Shown here: in pieces, positions 54,846 through 64,000 of the stretch
Layout of the letters: the number at the start of each line of letters is the position of its first letter
Position numbering within the stretch: position 1 is the stretch's first letter
Translations under genes and position numbers: made by a program
Source: Pomphorhynchus laevis
Lineage: Eukaryota > Acanthocephala > Palaeacanthocephala > Echinorhynchida > Pomphorhynchidae
Assembly: GCA_012934845.2 (NCBI GenBank)
Contig: WNNJ02002078.1
Coordinates: 1-64,000 of the forward strand
Direction: 5' to 3'
Length of the DNA stretch: 64,000 nucleotides
The notes under the pieces: generated by a model
Database searches by the model: none
Told to the model about the DNA's origin: nothing
The model's input: only the letters and a program-made list of their open reading frames with translations

Positions 54846-57800
54846 TATTCCAAAATAATAGCATCGGCTTAGATTATTGCAAATGTGCCTCAAAATAATA
54901 GGAAAGCACAATAATAATTGAATTTATTAAATTGAATTTTTTAATTATAAAAATAGTGTCTTAAAATGCCAAAATGGCTAGCTCTGCTATTTGAATAGTT
55001 GCATTGATTGCTTGTTTCTGATAACAAAAATTTCACAGCTTTCCTTAATAAGAAATCTTCCCAATTTTGTAGTTGAAACAATGAATGGTATAAAAATAAT
55101 ACCTTCTACGAGTGTCACAGCTCATCGTATTTAGATATCTTGCAATATGAATTATAGTCGACGCTTCAATTGTAGACTGACGCTAATGCGTAACTTACGT
55201 TTTTTGAGCATATAATGGAGTTAATATATTAAAAGCACACATGTCCACGAAAGACCGCTCGATCCTGTCATTTGGAAAGTTCTTGCAATGTTTATTCTAG
55301 CAGATATGTCCCTAGTGATGCTGATGATGCAAGCACTATATATACATTTATTGAATGTAATGGAGCTCGTAAAACTCGTGGAGCTCGTAAAACTCATTGA
55401 TCATTTTTTTGATAGTAACAAAAATAAAAACTTTGAACCTTGAAATAAATTTTATGTCTAAACATATTTTTTGAATAAATTTACAAACAAAGGGTTGTAA
55501 GCAAATGAATACCCATATTATGAATATATTTGTTATCATTTATCATGAATAGTTTTATAAAGATATATTATTATACATTTATTAAGATAAATGTATATAT
55601 ATTAAGATACATTTTCAAGGGATACCAGTGTATCTGATGATTGATCCAATATGTATAATGTGTCCGTTGTTTCCGATGATTTAAAAGAAGGAATTAAAAA
55701 TAAAATGCAAAAGAAGACTTAGACGCAATCGATGCGATAATTCTTTCATAAGTTTAAAAGACATTTTATATTTTACCTAAAATAGATTAGTGCGTACTTT
55801 TAGCGAATAAATATAAAAACGGATGTTCGTTAATTTTATCAAATATTGAAATCTACAGTTCAACCAAAAACGTTAAACTGATTTGATTTTCGATATCGTT
55901 GATTGAAGTTAAGATATATTCGTATTTGAGCACATATTTCCTATAAATTAAAATTGGAAATAATTTTAAATGTTAAGTGAATTGAAATACCAACAATTTG
56001 TAGTAGATAATTCATAATATAGCAAATTGGTTAATCTAAGGAAATTCGAGATATTAATTACATGATAATAGGTATTTAAAATACACTGAGGAAATGCTTG
56101 AATCGTTTTCATTCAATTGAACATGATGATATAAGGCGTCGCTATCAGTAATAAAAACAGGCTATATATTTGGATTAACCAATATTACATGTTTCCAACA
56201 TCAAATGTTGTCGGTAATCAAATATTTGTCTTCAAAAAATAAAAAAAATTATCAATAAACTGAGTATTTAATCGACTTGTGATTTTATCTTCCTCTATTT
56301 TTCATTACTCTGTAATTCCAATTGTAAATATTTAAAAATTAATAAAAAGAATAAACTGAGTTTTCAAATATTGATTTAAGAAACATATTGTCCATACATA
56401 ACACGTTACTGCTAATTAATTATTATAAATTTTTATTTATTTTATAAAAAGGAATGAATTTTCGGAATAATTAATCAGTAAATTATTCGTCTGCCATATA
56501 TTTCATTTTACCAAATATTTAAATCTATCATCAAAATATTCTTCAAATAGCGAACTCGCGACAATTAATATGTTAGAAAAATCAAATAATGTATTTGTAC
56601 AGACGAAGATTATTGGCAGAGCTTTTAACATGTTGTCAATTTCAAAAACAAAATATTTTAAAATAATTGCTGACCTTTTTAAAAATACATTTTTAAAATG
56701 TAAAAATTCAGTGACACCTCATTACATTTATTACATTAAAAGTGACATTGTTCTTAAACCCAACTACAATTTTTTGAATTTATCTTATGAGTAGCCGCTA
56801 TACTTTACGTATGTATAGCTGTAAATTGAATCAATAAATTTTGAACTATAAAATATAAGATCAGATAACTAGATGTACTTATTTTAAGCTTAAATTAAAA
56901 AATAATCTTAATCTCAAGATTTTATGCAATTCGAATATTTTAAAAGTTAAGATTTTATTAACTTAGATTTTACACTTTTATCTGGATTAAATTTTTATTG
57001 GATTTTTATCACAATATTTTAAGCTGCTTTAACTATTAATATAAACTGTATTGAAAGTGCCATTATTGGAATTATTTCAAAACAATTAATTTATTTGTTA
57101 AAACACAGACTTGCCAATATTTTCTCGATGCAGTGTACTTACATGTAACTTAGGTGTAAATTGATTATATCGAGTCAATATCAATGCTAAGCTATGAATA
57201 ATAAAGACTAAATAAATAGCGACCCTCACAAAATTACAAAATGTGATTCAAACTATTAACAACATGAAGTTACATTAAGTAAACTATTGGTTTATGAAGG
57301 TTGATTAAGCATAAGATTGATAAAAGAAGCGCAGCATATTAAATAAGCAGATGCAAGACATCTGCTCTTGTACAATGCAAGACACCGAAGCAGCTAGACT
57401 TTAAAATTGCCACAATATGTGAGGATACCAACCTCCTTTATCTGAAAAGGCCAATTGCATTCGCTAAAATTTACTAAAATTACTTTGCATATTTGATTCT
57501 ATTAGAAAAGCCCATACTTGATAGAAACAATCCAAATAATTAAAACTTATAGAAATAAATAATCTAAGAAATTTAAAAAATTTAGTTTTACGATCACATG
57601 ATGCGCTTAAAACGAAAATTGAATAAATCGAATTTATCAAACAATTGTTAACTATAAATGAAAACTAGATCGAAAATACTATAATTTAATATCCAAAAAA
57701 TAAACATAAATATTGTGATTAATATTTATGAATAGATAATTTATTAAAGACACTTTGCTTCTCGCCATTTGGAAAATAGAAATAGGATAAATGTAAACAA

Positions 57801-60164
57801 ATAATTCTGGATAAAAAGTTCGAAAATACTATAATTTAATATATTTAATATTATAATTTTATAAATTTAAATATTAGAAATATTGCATTTATAATTAACT
57901 AAACTATAAAAATAATGTGTACCATATTAAAGTTATACGCCTCTCAGATCAATTAAAAATATATTCAATTATAGAAATATAAGGCATATTTATCTTATTA
58001 GTATTTAGTTCTTAAATACTTTTATTCAATGTTCAATTGATCTGATTGCGCATACTATTAATACAGTTGAAAAAAAAGTATTTTTTTTTGAAATATATCA
58101 ATGTATTTTATCTAAAAGTAAACATTTATCAGTAAACAAAGTTTGTTTACGTTTTAATTGGTAGTGTTGCTGTTTAAATATTCTTTTTGAAAACCCGCAT
58201 TCACATTTATTCAATGTTTGCATTGACTTTGAAAGTAAACATTAACTGAATGACATGCTTGATATAGACATAAACAACTGTCAATTAAAATGTCAATTAA
58301 TAACGTGATTTGTTTACAATTTTATTTTTGTTACTTATAATTAATATAATTAATAAACGTTGACAAAATGAGTAGTATGGTAATTTTGTGTCATTATCAA
58401 ATTTTATGGGTTTTAGTCTCATTATAAAAAATGAATTATGGAATTGTCTTAATATTTTATAACGCAGATATAATGTTTAAGCATTCAAGTAATCACGGCA
58501 GTAAGGAAAATACTTAAGAGCATGTCATCAATTTTGATGAATGACGTGCTTTACCAGGTTTGATTTGTTTACAATTTCGCTTGTAATATTTATACTGTAA
58601 ATTGAAATGGTTAATTGAGAAGTACGTTATTTAGTATTTTGCTATTCGATATTTACAAAAGTAATGTATACTTATTAATTTATAAATATTTATAATAATT
58701 ACATATACACAGTATATGAGGAATTCACCACATCAAATATCAACACTATTGTTGATAATATAAATATCTCAGCAATAATATAAACGGATATTGATATCAA
58801 ATACCTTATGTAAAACGAAGTTCATTTAATAATTAATCATTAATTATAAAAAATAACTTTTTATTAAATAATTAACTATTATAAAATATTTTTTGATTTA
58901 ATAATTAATTATCATTAAATTAAATATTTTTAAATTGATTATAATTAAATATTTTAAAAAGATTAAATGACAAACTCTTCTTATGAAATGAAATGTCTTT
59001 GTATGATCTTGACATAATCAACCGTTAGTGTTTGATTGCGTCACTATTGTAGTGTTTTTCACTTCTGAGGTGGAAACACTACATGTTTTCAATAAATTTA
59101 AATAAATTTTTTCTTTGTTTTGTAGTTTTCTATTTTTAAAGTTTTCCTATATTTTTGATTTTTGTTTAATTTAAAATAAAATAAATAAAAACGAAATACT
59201 GATTGTATTTAATAAAAATAAATTTAGTTTGTTTTATTAAAATTGCAATAATTATATTTTTAATCTTATTTAAATTTTGAAAATAAAATTTAATTATAAT
59301 TAAAATTATAATTAAATATTTTTTAATTGATTATAATTAAATATTACAAATAATTAAAATTTGCTAATGTGAGTACCTATTTAAATAATTTAAATCATAT
59401 TTTATTTAAAATTTCTTACTTCGAGCTCTTAGTTTACGAGCTATGTGCTTTTAAAACAAAAAATTTAATTTAAGATCTAATTTAAAAATTAACAATTTAA
59501 TTCAAAATAAAACTATCTTGTTTATAATACAATTTTTTGTTTATATTTTAAATTTAGATCATAATGAACATAATTTAATAATTAATTGTAATAAAATATC
59601 TTTTAATTTATTAATTAATTATTATAATTAGTTTTTAGTTTAATAAACAAAATTGTAAATTCTGTGACATGAGAGCAGCTAATTAAAATGAAATTTTTGT
59701 AAAACTTTATTTTCGAATTTTCAGAAAAATATTTGTTTGCCTGCAAATATCTTATTTTAACTTACCGCGTTCTTTCAGAAAAATATTCATTGCAGTATTT
59801 TAATTGTACTGATTAGATTAGCACATTTTTATTTGAGCTTTTGATTGGTCATTAGTTGAACACGTAACAAAAGTACGCTGTGATATTTATTTCGTTTGCA
59901 ACGTTCAGAGTATGGATATAGGGTGACTTGATCTTTTCTAAAAGCAATTTTAGGTTTTGTACATTTGTTAATATCAGTTCTAGTTAACTTCTAGTTAAAC
60001 TTCGTTCATCTAATGATATGAATACCCATAACAATCATGAATTAGCATAATGAATCATTAATTGAATGTGTATTTGTGTAATAATAAAAATCCTCTATAA
60101 TTCCGATTTGCTTTTAATTTTTTAATTGCATTATAATCTTAATTATAAATTTAAATTAAAAATG
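54846..60164. other. Long AT-rich stretch without recognised genes
   Basis: More than 5 kb of extremely AT-rich DNA. One 74-codon frame at 56,570-56,794 (plus) has ordinary peptide composition (MLEKSNNVFVQTKIIGRAFN) but no motif and no supporting context. Short repeated phrases such as CGAAAATACTATAATTTAAT (57,672 and 57,831) occur. No RNA gene or element is recognised. Confidence 0.45.
59050..59085. other. Small hairpin in AT-rich DNA
   Basis: GTAGTGTTT and AAACACTAC pair perfectly around an inner TCAC/GTGG stem and a short loop. The stem is too short for a microRNA precursor; no role is suggested. Confidence 0.5.
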
Positions 60165-60440
60165 ATTTGATGAATCCTTCAAAAAAAATTGTGAAATTTT
60201 ACTTTAATAATTTGTAAATTATTAATTTTATTTTAGAAATTTAAAATATATTACTTGTTATAAACTAAAAAATTGTAACATGAATCTTTCAAATTTCCCT
60301 ATTCGTGAAATTTAATTTTAGTAATCAGTAAATTAGAAATTTAAAATTACATTACTATTTATAATTTTAAATTCTATGATGAATTCTTTTAAATTCAATG
60401 ATTCGTAAAATTTCATTTTAGTAATTAGTAAATTGTAAAT
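60165..60440. repeat. Three imperfect ~100-bp tandem units next to the minisatellite
   Basis: GATGAATCCTTC, CATGAATCTTTC and GATGAATTCTTT each begin a unit that runs through GTGAAATTT/GTAAAATTT and TTTAGTAATnAGTAAATT. Units are about 98-112 bp. The last one runs straight into the 13-bp array. Confidence 0.6.
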
Positions 60441-60444
60441 ATTT

Positions 60445-60908
60445 GATTTTGATGATCCATTTTGATGATCCATTTTGATGATCCATTTTGATGATCCATT
60501 TTGATGATCCATTTTGATGATCCATTTTGATGATCCATTTTGATGATCCATTTTGATGATCCATTTTGATGATCCATTTTGATGATCCATTTTGATGATC
60601 CATTTTGATGATCCATTTTGACGATCCATTTTGATGTTCCATTTTGATGATCAATTTTGATTATCCATTTTAATGATCCATTTTAATGATCCATTTTGAT
60701 GATCCATTTTGATGATCCATTTTGATGATCCATTTTGATGATCCATTTTGATGATCCATTTTGATGATCCATTTGGATGAACCATTTTAATGTTCCATTT
60801 TGATGATCAATTTTGATTATCCATTTTAATGATCCATTTTAATGATCCATTTTGATGATCCATTTTGATGATCCATTTTGATGATCCATTTGGATGAACC
60901 ATTTTCTT
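60445..60908. repeat. 13-bp minisatellite, unit GATGATCCATTTT
   Basis: About 35 units. A variant series (TGTTCC, then GATCAATTTTGATTATCC) recurs with a spacing of 156 bases, which is 12 units, so a higher-order unit has been duplicated. On the minus strand all three frames are open and encode the same 13-residue cycle (MDHQNGSSKWIIK), since three 13-base units give 39 bases. I read this as noncoding satellite. Confidence 0.95.
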
Positions 60909-60959
60909 TACTTAATGATCCATTTTTCTTGACTTTTATAAAATATGTTTTATGAAAGT

Positions 60960-61335
60960 AGAAATTATAAATCATAAACTTCATTAATAAATATATAAAT
61001 AAAATAAGTATAGGTAGACTTTTAAATATTTCTAAAAGTAAAAGAATAATATGATCATATTTAAGTAAATATGTTTAAAAATATATTTACTTAAATCATA
61101 TTCAAGTAAATATATTCTTAAATCTATGCAAACTTATGTAAGTATCATCAGAAAAAATACAATCGTTTTCAAGAACTGGAAAAGTTGTAATTAAAATAAA
61201 GAATTGAAATTAATATTTAAATATGATATTATAAACATTTTTGAAGCAGAATGCAATTGCAAGTCTTAATTTTGATAAAATAAATGAATATATATGATAT
61301 AGGTCTAATATATACAACGAAAGATTAAATACACC
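60960..61335 (+). mobile_element. Penelope-like element family 1, decayed N-terminal fragment (copy P4)
   Basis: TTCTAAAAGTAAAAGAATAA and AATGCAATTGCAAGTC with TTTTGATAAAATAAATGAAT parallel the plus-strand text at 29,440-29,640 (TTCTAAAAGTAAAGAAATAA, AATGCGATTGCAAAAG, TTTTGATAAAATAAATGAAC) in the same order and spacing. A degraded copy of the RT-linked N-terminal region. Confidence 0.6.
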
Positions 61336-61740
61336 GAAAATTAAAAGTTGGAAAAATATAATATTTGATAAAATTAAAAGGAAAATTAAAATAACATAAT
61401 TTATAATTCGTTATTTTAATTCGTTAAAATAATATTTTATTTAATATTTAATAATTTTAATAATATTTAAAAAATCTGAGAGATAAAAATCTGAGGGAAA
61501 AAATCTAAGAGATAAAGATATAAAATATAAAAAACATACAAATTAAAAAAGGATTTATTCAGTGAACCAAGAGTGTCTCCAATTGTTATAATTAAGATAA
61601 AATAAATAACACAACACAATCACAATCCGAGCAAGGCAAAGCTATAAGTATCGATCTACTGATTACAATCCAGGTTCAAACTCCGTCATACAAAACTCAA
61701 GCATACAAAACTCCGTCATCGCTACTTATAGGCGCTCTGA
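61336..61740. other. Spacer before REL LINE copy C
   Basis: AT-rich until about 61,620, then closer to even base composition; the last 120 bases may be 5' UTR of copy C. A doubled phrase ACAAAACTCCGTCAT / ATACAAAACTCAAGC lies at ~61,690. Confidence 0.4.
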
Positions 61741-61769
61741 CTATTATGCCCAGAAGGAAACCCGCCGAG

Positions 61770-61905
61770 ATGTCTAGATGCTGCACGTGTAATGGCCAAG
61801 CAGCAGGTTGAAAGCTTATACGTGTGCAAAGTCTGGTAAATTGTGCACCGACTGCCTTGCCAGGAATTGTTCGAATCAAATAAGACAGAGAATGAGGTCA
61901 TAAAC
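61770..61905 (+). pseudogene. Copy C: CXC (tesmin-like) zinc cluster
   Basis: Starts MSRCCTCNGQAAG and, after one frame change, reads KAYTCAKSGKLCTDCLARNC, then SNQIRQR. The C-C-x-CNG start and the K-x-C-x-x-C ... C-x-N end align with the cluster of copy B (CCNCNG ... KSCTSCRAC-N). Two independent copies make the domain a real part of the family. Confidence 0.65.
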
Positions 61906-61943
61906 AGAAACCTTGATGCTAGATTCGAATCTGAAAATACGGG

Positions 61944-62095
61944 ATGTTGTCCGGTCTGTGGTAAAGTCTTAATGAATCAGGCTTAATGAATCCGTCTTAA
62001 TGAATCCGTCTTAATGAATCCGTCTTAATGAATCCGTCTTAATGAATCAGGCTGTCTTCGCATACACGGACCTGTGAACTCGAGATGCTCAGGAT
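61944..62095 (+). pseudogene. Copy C: zinc finger split by a repeat expansion
   Basis: GCCPVCGKVLMNQ supplies the first Cys pair and, beyond the 14-bp repeats, CLRIHGPVNSRCSGSG supplies the His and last Cys. Without the repeat these would make one CCHC-type finger with the LRIHGP core. Confidence 0.6.
61970..62053. repeat. 14-bp tandem repeat, unit TAATGAATCCGTCT
   Basis: Six unit starts at exact 14-base steps from 61,970 to 62,040; the first and last carry CAGGCT in place of CCGTCT. It adds 70 bases inside the zinc finger of copy C and contains in-frame stops. Confidence 0.95.
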
Positions 62096-62240
62096 CAGGT
62101 CAACTTTCAAGTTCTTGTCCGTATGTTGCAGTCTCGTCATTTGGAGCAGGTCATGCGATTATTTTTGTTTAGTTGGACACCGTTAGGACATCTTCGAGTT
62201 TCTCTTCGGCTACACCGCATGCTGCGACTACGAACGACCA

Positions 62241-62708
62241 TTGCGGCGAACCAGCGTGCACCACTCTCGATCTTTTGCGCAGAGTTTGGATGAAACCCGT
62301 CAATACGATCAAGCGCATTCCGTGAACCTGCGCCGTCGAGTTACAAATATGTTTTCGTCGCTACTTCTAAAGGCCTTGTGCTCAAACTCAATACACGTTT
62401 GGGAATGCCTCTTATGCTTCTCAAAGCTCTGTCTACCGTCTACATCTAATCGTGCCCATTCGGAAATCCATACTGGTACGAAAATGAGCTTGCTTTTGGA
62501 TAAATTTGAAGGCGGCGAGGATGTTAATTACCTTTCCACATCGGTTTTTCGTTCTTCCATAAAGTTTCTTTCTACAAACAACGACTATTTGGAGGTGATC
62601 GAAATAACAAGGAGCGGGAATTATGGAAAAGCTATGCGACGTCTTTCACAGGGCAATATCGTGCTACACCCTGAGAATGATGATATCCAAATTGCATGCC
62701 CTCCATAA
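62241..62708 (+). pseudogene. Copy C: N-terminal helical region
   Basis: A 155-residue frame with NSIHVWECLLCFSKLCLPST (matching YSWTSLLGFAKVCLSAHS of copy A) and EITRSGNYGKAMRRLSQGNI (matching RQGNYGKAMKRIS of copy A). The order is the same as in copy A, so this is the region just before the RT. Confidence 0.7.
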
Positions 62709-63418
62709 TTTGGTTTACCTTTGTTTTGGGACACTTCTCCAAAGCCTTACGTCACTAGCCAATTCCCTGATTTCGGGCTTACTTCCAATCGAACTGGCTC
62801 CCTTTGTAGCCGGAGCTAATCTTCTGGCCTTAAATAAGCCTGATGGAGGGGTCCGCTTAATTGCCATCGGGGAACATTATGCCGCTTATGTGCAAAATGC
62901 ATTTGTCAAAAGCTTCGGTCGCGGTTCACGGAATCACTCCAACCTCATCAGATCAGCTCGGTGTCGCCACTCCAAACGGTATGGAACAGATAACTCATCA
63001 AGTCCGTCGACTACATCATCTTCACGAGCAGGATGACAAATGGGTTTGGGTAAAGATTGACATTACTAACGCCTTCAACACCCTTAGTCGCAAATCCTTT
63101 ATCGATGCGGTGAGAAGGGAGTTTGCAGAAATGAGTCGATGGATTTTCTGGTGTTACGGATCTGGTTCGAACCTTCGATTCGGAAACACAGAGCCCCCTT
63201 CAGTCCTTGAGCGGAGTGCAGCAAGGAGATCCTCTCGGTCCTGTTTTGTTTTGTCTGGCACTGAAACCGATTATCGCCCTGATCACAAGAATCGAAGGAA
63301 TCGGCTTTAACAAATGGTACCTAGATGACGGCATTGTTGGCGGTACGCCAGGGGCTGCTGGCAAGGTCCTATCTCTTCTCCTTTCTGAATTTCCAGCCAT
63401 TAGGCTATCGTTAAACTG
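62709..63418 (+). pseudogene. Copy C: reverse transcriptase
   Basis: In shifting frames: LTSLANSLISGLLPIELAPF, ANLLALNKPDGGVRLIAIGE (pre-palm signature), WVWVKIDITNAFNTLSRKSF (motif A), MSGVQQGDPLGPVLFCLALK (motif B) and FNKWYLDDGIVGG (motif C). All three catalytic Asp are present. Frame changes near 62,940 and 63,190 mean no intact protein is encoded. Confidence 0.8.
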
Positions 63419-63900
63419 AAAAAAGACAGAGTTAGTTGGGAAGACTAACATTGTTGAGTCGATAAAGAGAGCTGCCTATTGATTATTTTGGCTAATCTAA
63501 CAAACAACTTTACCACCTTGGGAAGCCCTATCACACCTCATTAATACGGCACTTCCATCACTGCAACGGGATCATGATACTCTCGAAAAGCTACTAGACG
63601 CACAGGTTGTATTCATCCTGCTACGCAGTTGCGCATCAGCTGCACCAGTTAACCATTTTATGCGCACGGTTGTGCCTGCTTTTGCCGAAAAGAATTTCCG
63701 GAGGTTCGACGAGATAGTCTTAGATTGCTTCCGCTCTATAACTTTCATTCATCCGGATAAGCTGACATGGTCACTAGCTTGCCTACCACTGAAGATGGGG
63801 TTTAGGTCTTCGAAGCTGTGTCCAACACTCGTCAGCGGCATTTCTTTCAACCGTAAACCTTGTCTCTAAACAGTCGAATTTAGACCTATAAACTTTCCCC
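63419..63900 (+). pseudogene. Copy C: RT thumb and connector
   Basis: KKTELVG-type text follows the palm. The frame 63,660-63,869 then has FAEKNFRRFDEIVLDCFRSI and LACLPLKMGFRSSKLCPT, equivalent to LPLKMGGLGLRSTN of copy A with the GGLG core damaged. The REL domain would lie beyond the window. Confidence 0.65.
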
Positions 63901-64000
63901 GGTTATGAAGCCGTAATTCCCAACATCCCGCAGTTTGACCGAGGACACCAATCGAAACAACGGGGTTTATAACATTGCATAGACGAGGTGTCGCGTCAAA

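Larger units (their letters stand above)
61745..64000 (+). mobile_element. REL-type non-LTR retrotransposon, copy C (runs off the window)
   Basis: Plus-strand element with a CXC cluster, a zinc finger, an N-terminal helical domain, RT motifs A-C and the thumb, cut by the window edge before any REL domain. Base composition is clearly less AT-rich than its flanks, which suggests a younger insertion. Frame breaks are seen after the CXC cluster, in the zinc finger (14-bp expansion), at 62,708, ~62,940, ~63,180 and ~63,420. Its YLDDG box groups it with copy A. Confidence 0.8.

Noticed and set aside
56570-56794. 74-codon frame in the AT-rich desert as a small gene
   Set aside because: Length is within chance for this region; no motif, splice or polyadenylation context and no similarity to anything I recognise.
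60333-60654. Three overlapping minus-strand frames encoding a 13-residue repeat protein
   Set aside because: They are a by-product of the 13-bp minisatellite, which reads the same peptide in all frames. No start context, domain or flanking gene supports a protein.
61697-61879. 60-codon minus-strand frame
   Set aside because: Antisense to the CXC cluster of REL LINE copy C, whose Cys pattern is far more specific.
1-64000. tRNA, rRNA or snRNA genes
   Set aside because: I looked for tRNA box A/B pairs, rRNA core motifs and Sm-type snRNA patterns and found none that held up by eye; a tRNAscan-SE and Infernal run would settle this.

Overview
The window is eukaryotic. It is AT-rich, its coding regions are split by GT-AG introns, there are no bacterial-style operons, and most of it is a graveyard of metazoan-type retroelements. 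The element set (restriction-like-endonuclease LINEs, I/Jockey-like and CR1-like LINEs, Penelope-like elements with GIY-YIG domains, a ZBED-type hAT, Ty3-like LTR fossils) points to an invertebrate animal. An arthropod is my best guess, but nothing seen fixes the phylum.

Host genes. One gene is clear: a kinesin-6 (KIF20/Subito-like) motor on the minus strand, ten exons from 21,941 down to 11,636. The joined exons read 566 codons without a stop and carry the P-loop, switch I, switch II and the start of a coiled-coil stalk. The 3' end is uncertain. A second host gene ends at 1,043 on the plus strand: a terminal exon for an unrecognised protein with a C-terminal membrane anchor, followed by AATAAA.

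Layout. 1.3-4.9 kb (-), 6.0-8.9 kb (-), 43.3-43.8 kb (+), 52.0-53.1 kb (+) and 61.7-64.0 kb (+) are five broken copies of one superfamily of non-LTR retrotransposons. Pooled, their parts give an N-terminal tesmin-like CXC cysteine cluster, a zinc finger, a reverse transcriptase, a CCHC knuckle with an RH motif, and a PD-(D/E)XK restriction-like endonuclease. 10.4-11.3 kb holds a hAT fragment. 11.6-21.9 kb is the kinesin gene, with foldback and tandem repeats in its introns. 22.9-31.4 kb is a pile of Penelope-like fragments, with two LINE tails and a CR1 piece among them; one plus-strand part places the GIY-YIG domain upstream of the RT-linked domain, after a GC-rich, RNA-like 200-bp block. 31.6-34.3 kb holds two LTR-retrotransposon fossils. 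34.9-45.5 kb is mainly CR1-like LINE fragments in both orientations. 45.46-45.91 kb is a 16-bp minisatellite. 47.6-51.7 kb is a broken I/Jockey-type LINE with ORF1 (CCHC knuckles) and ORF2 (APE endonuclease and RT). 53.5-54.8 kb is a second Penelope lineage. 54.9-60.1 kb is featureless AT-rich DNA. 60.4-60.9 kb is a 13-bp minisatellite beside another Penelope remnant.

The parts do not form a pathway. The points of most interest are the CXC/REL LINE family with two active-site types, the permuted Penelope arrangement with its structured GC-rich leader, and an apparently intact kinesin-6 gene inside this repeat landscape.
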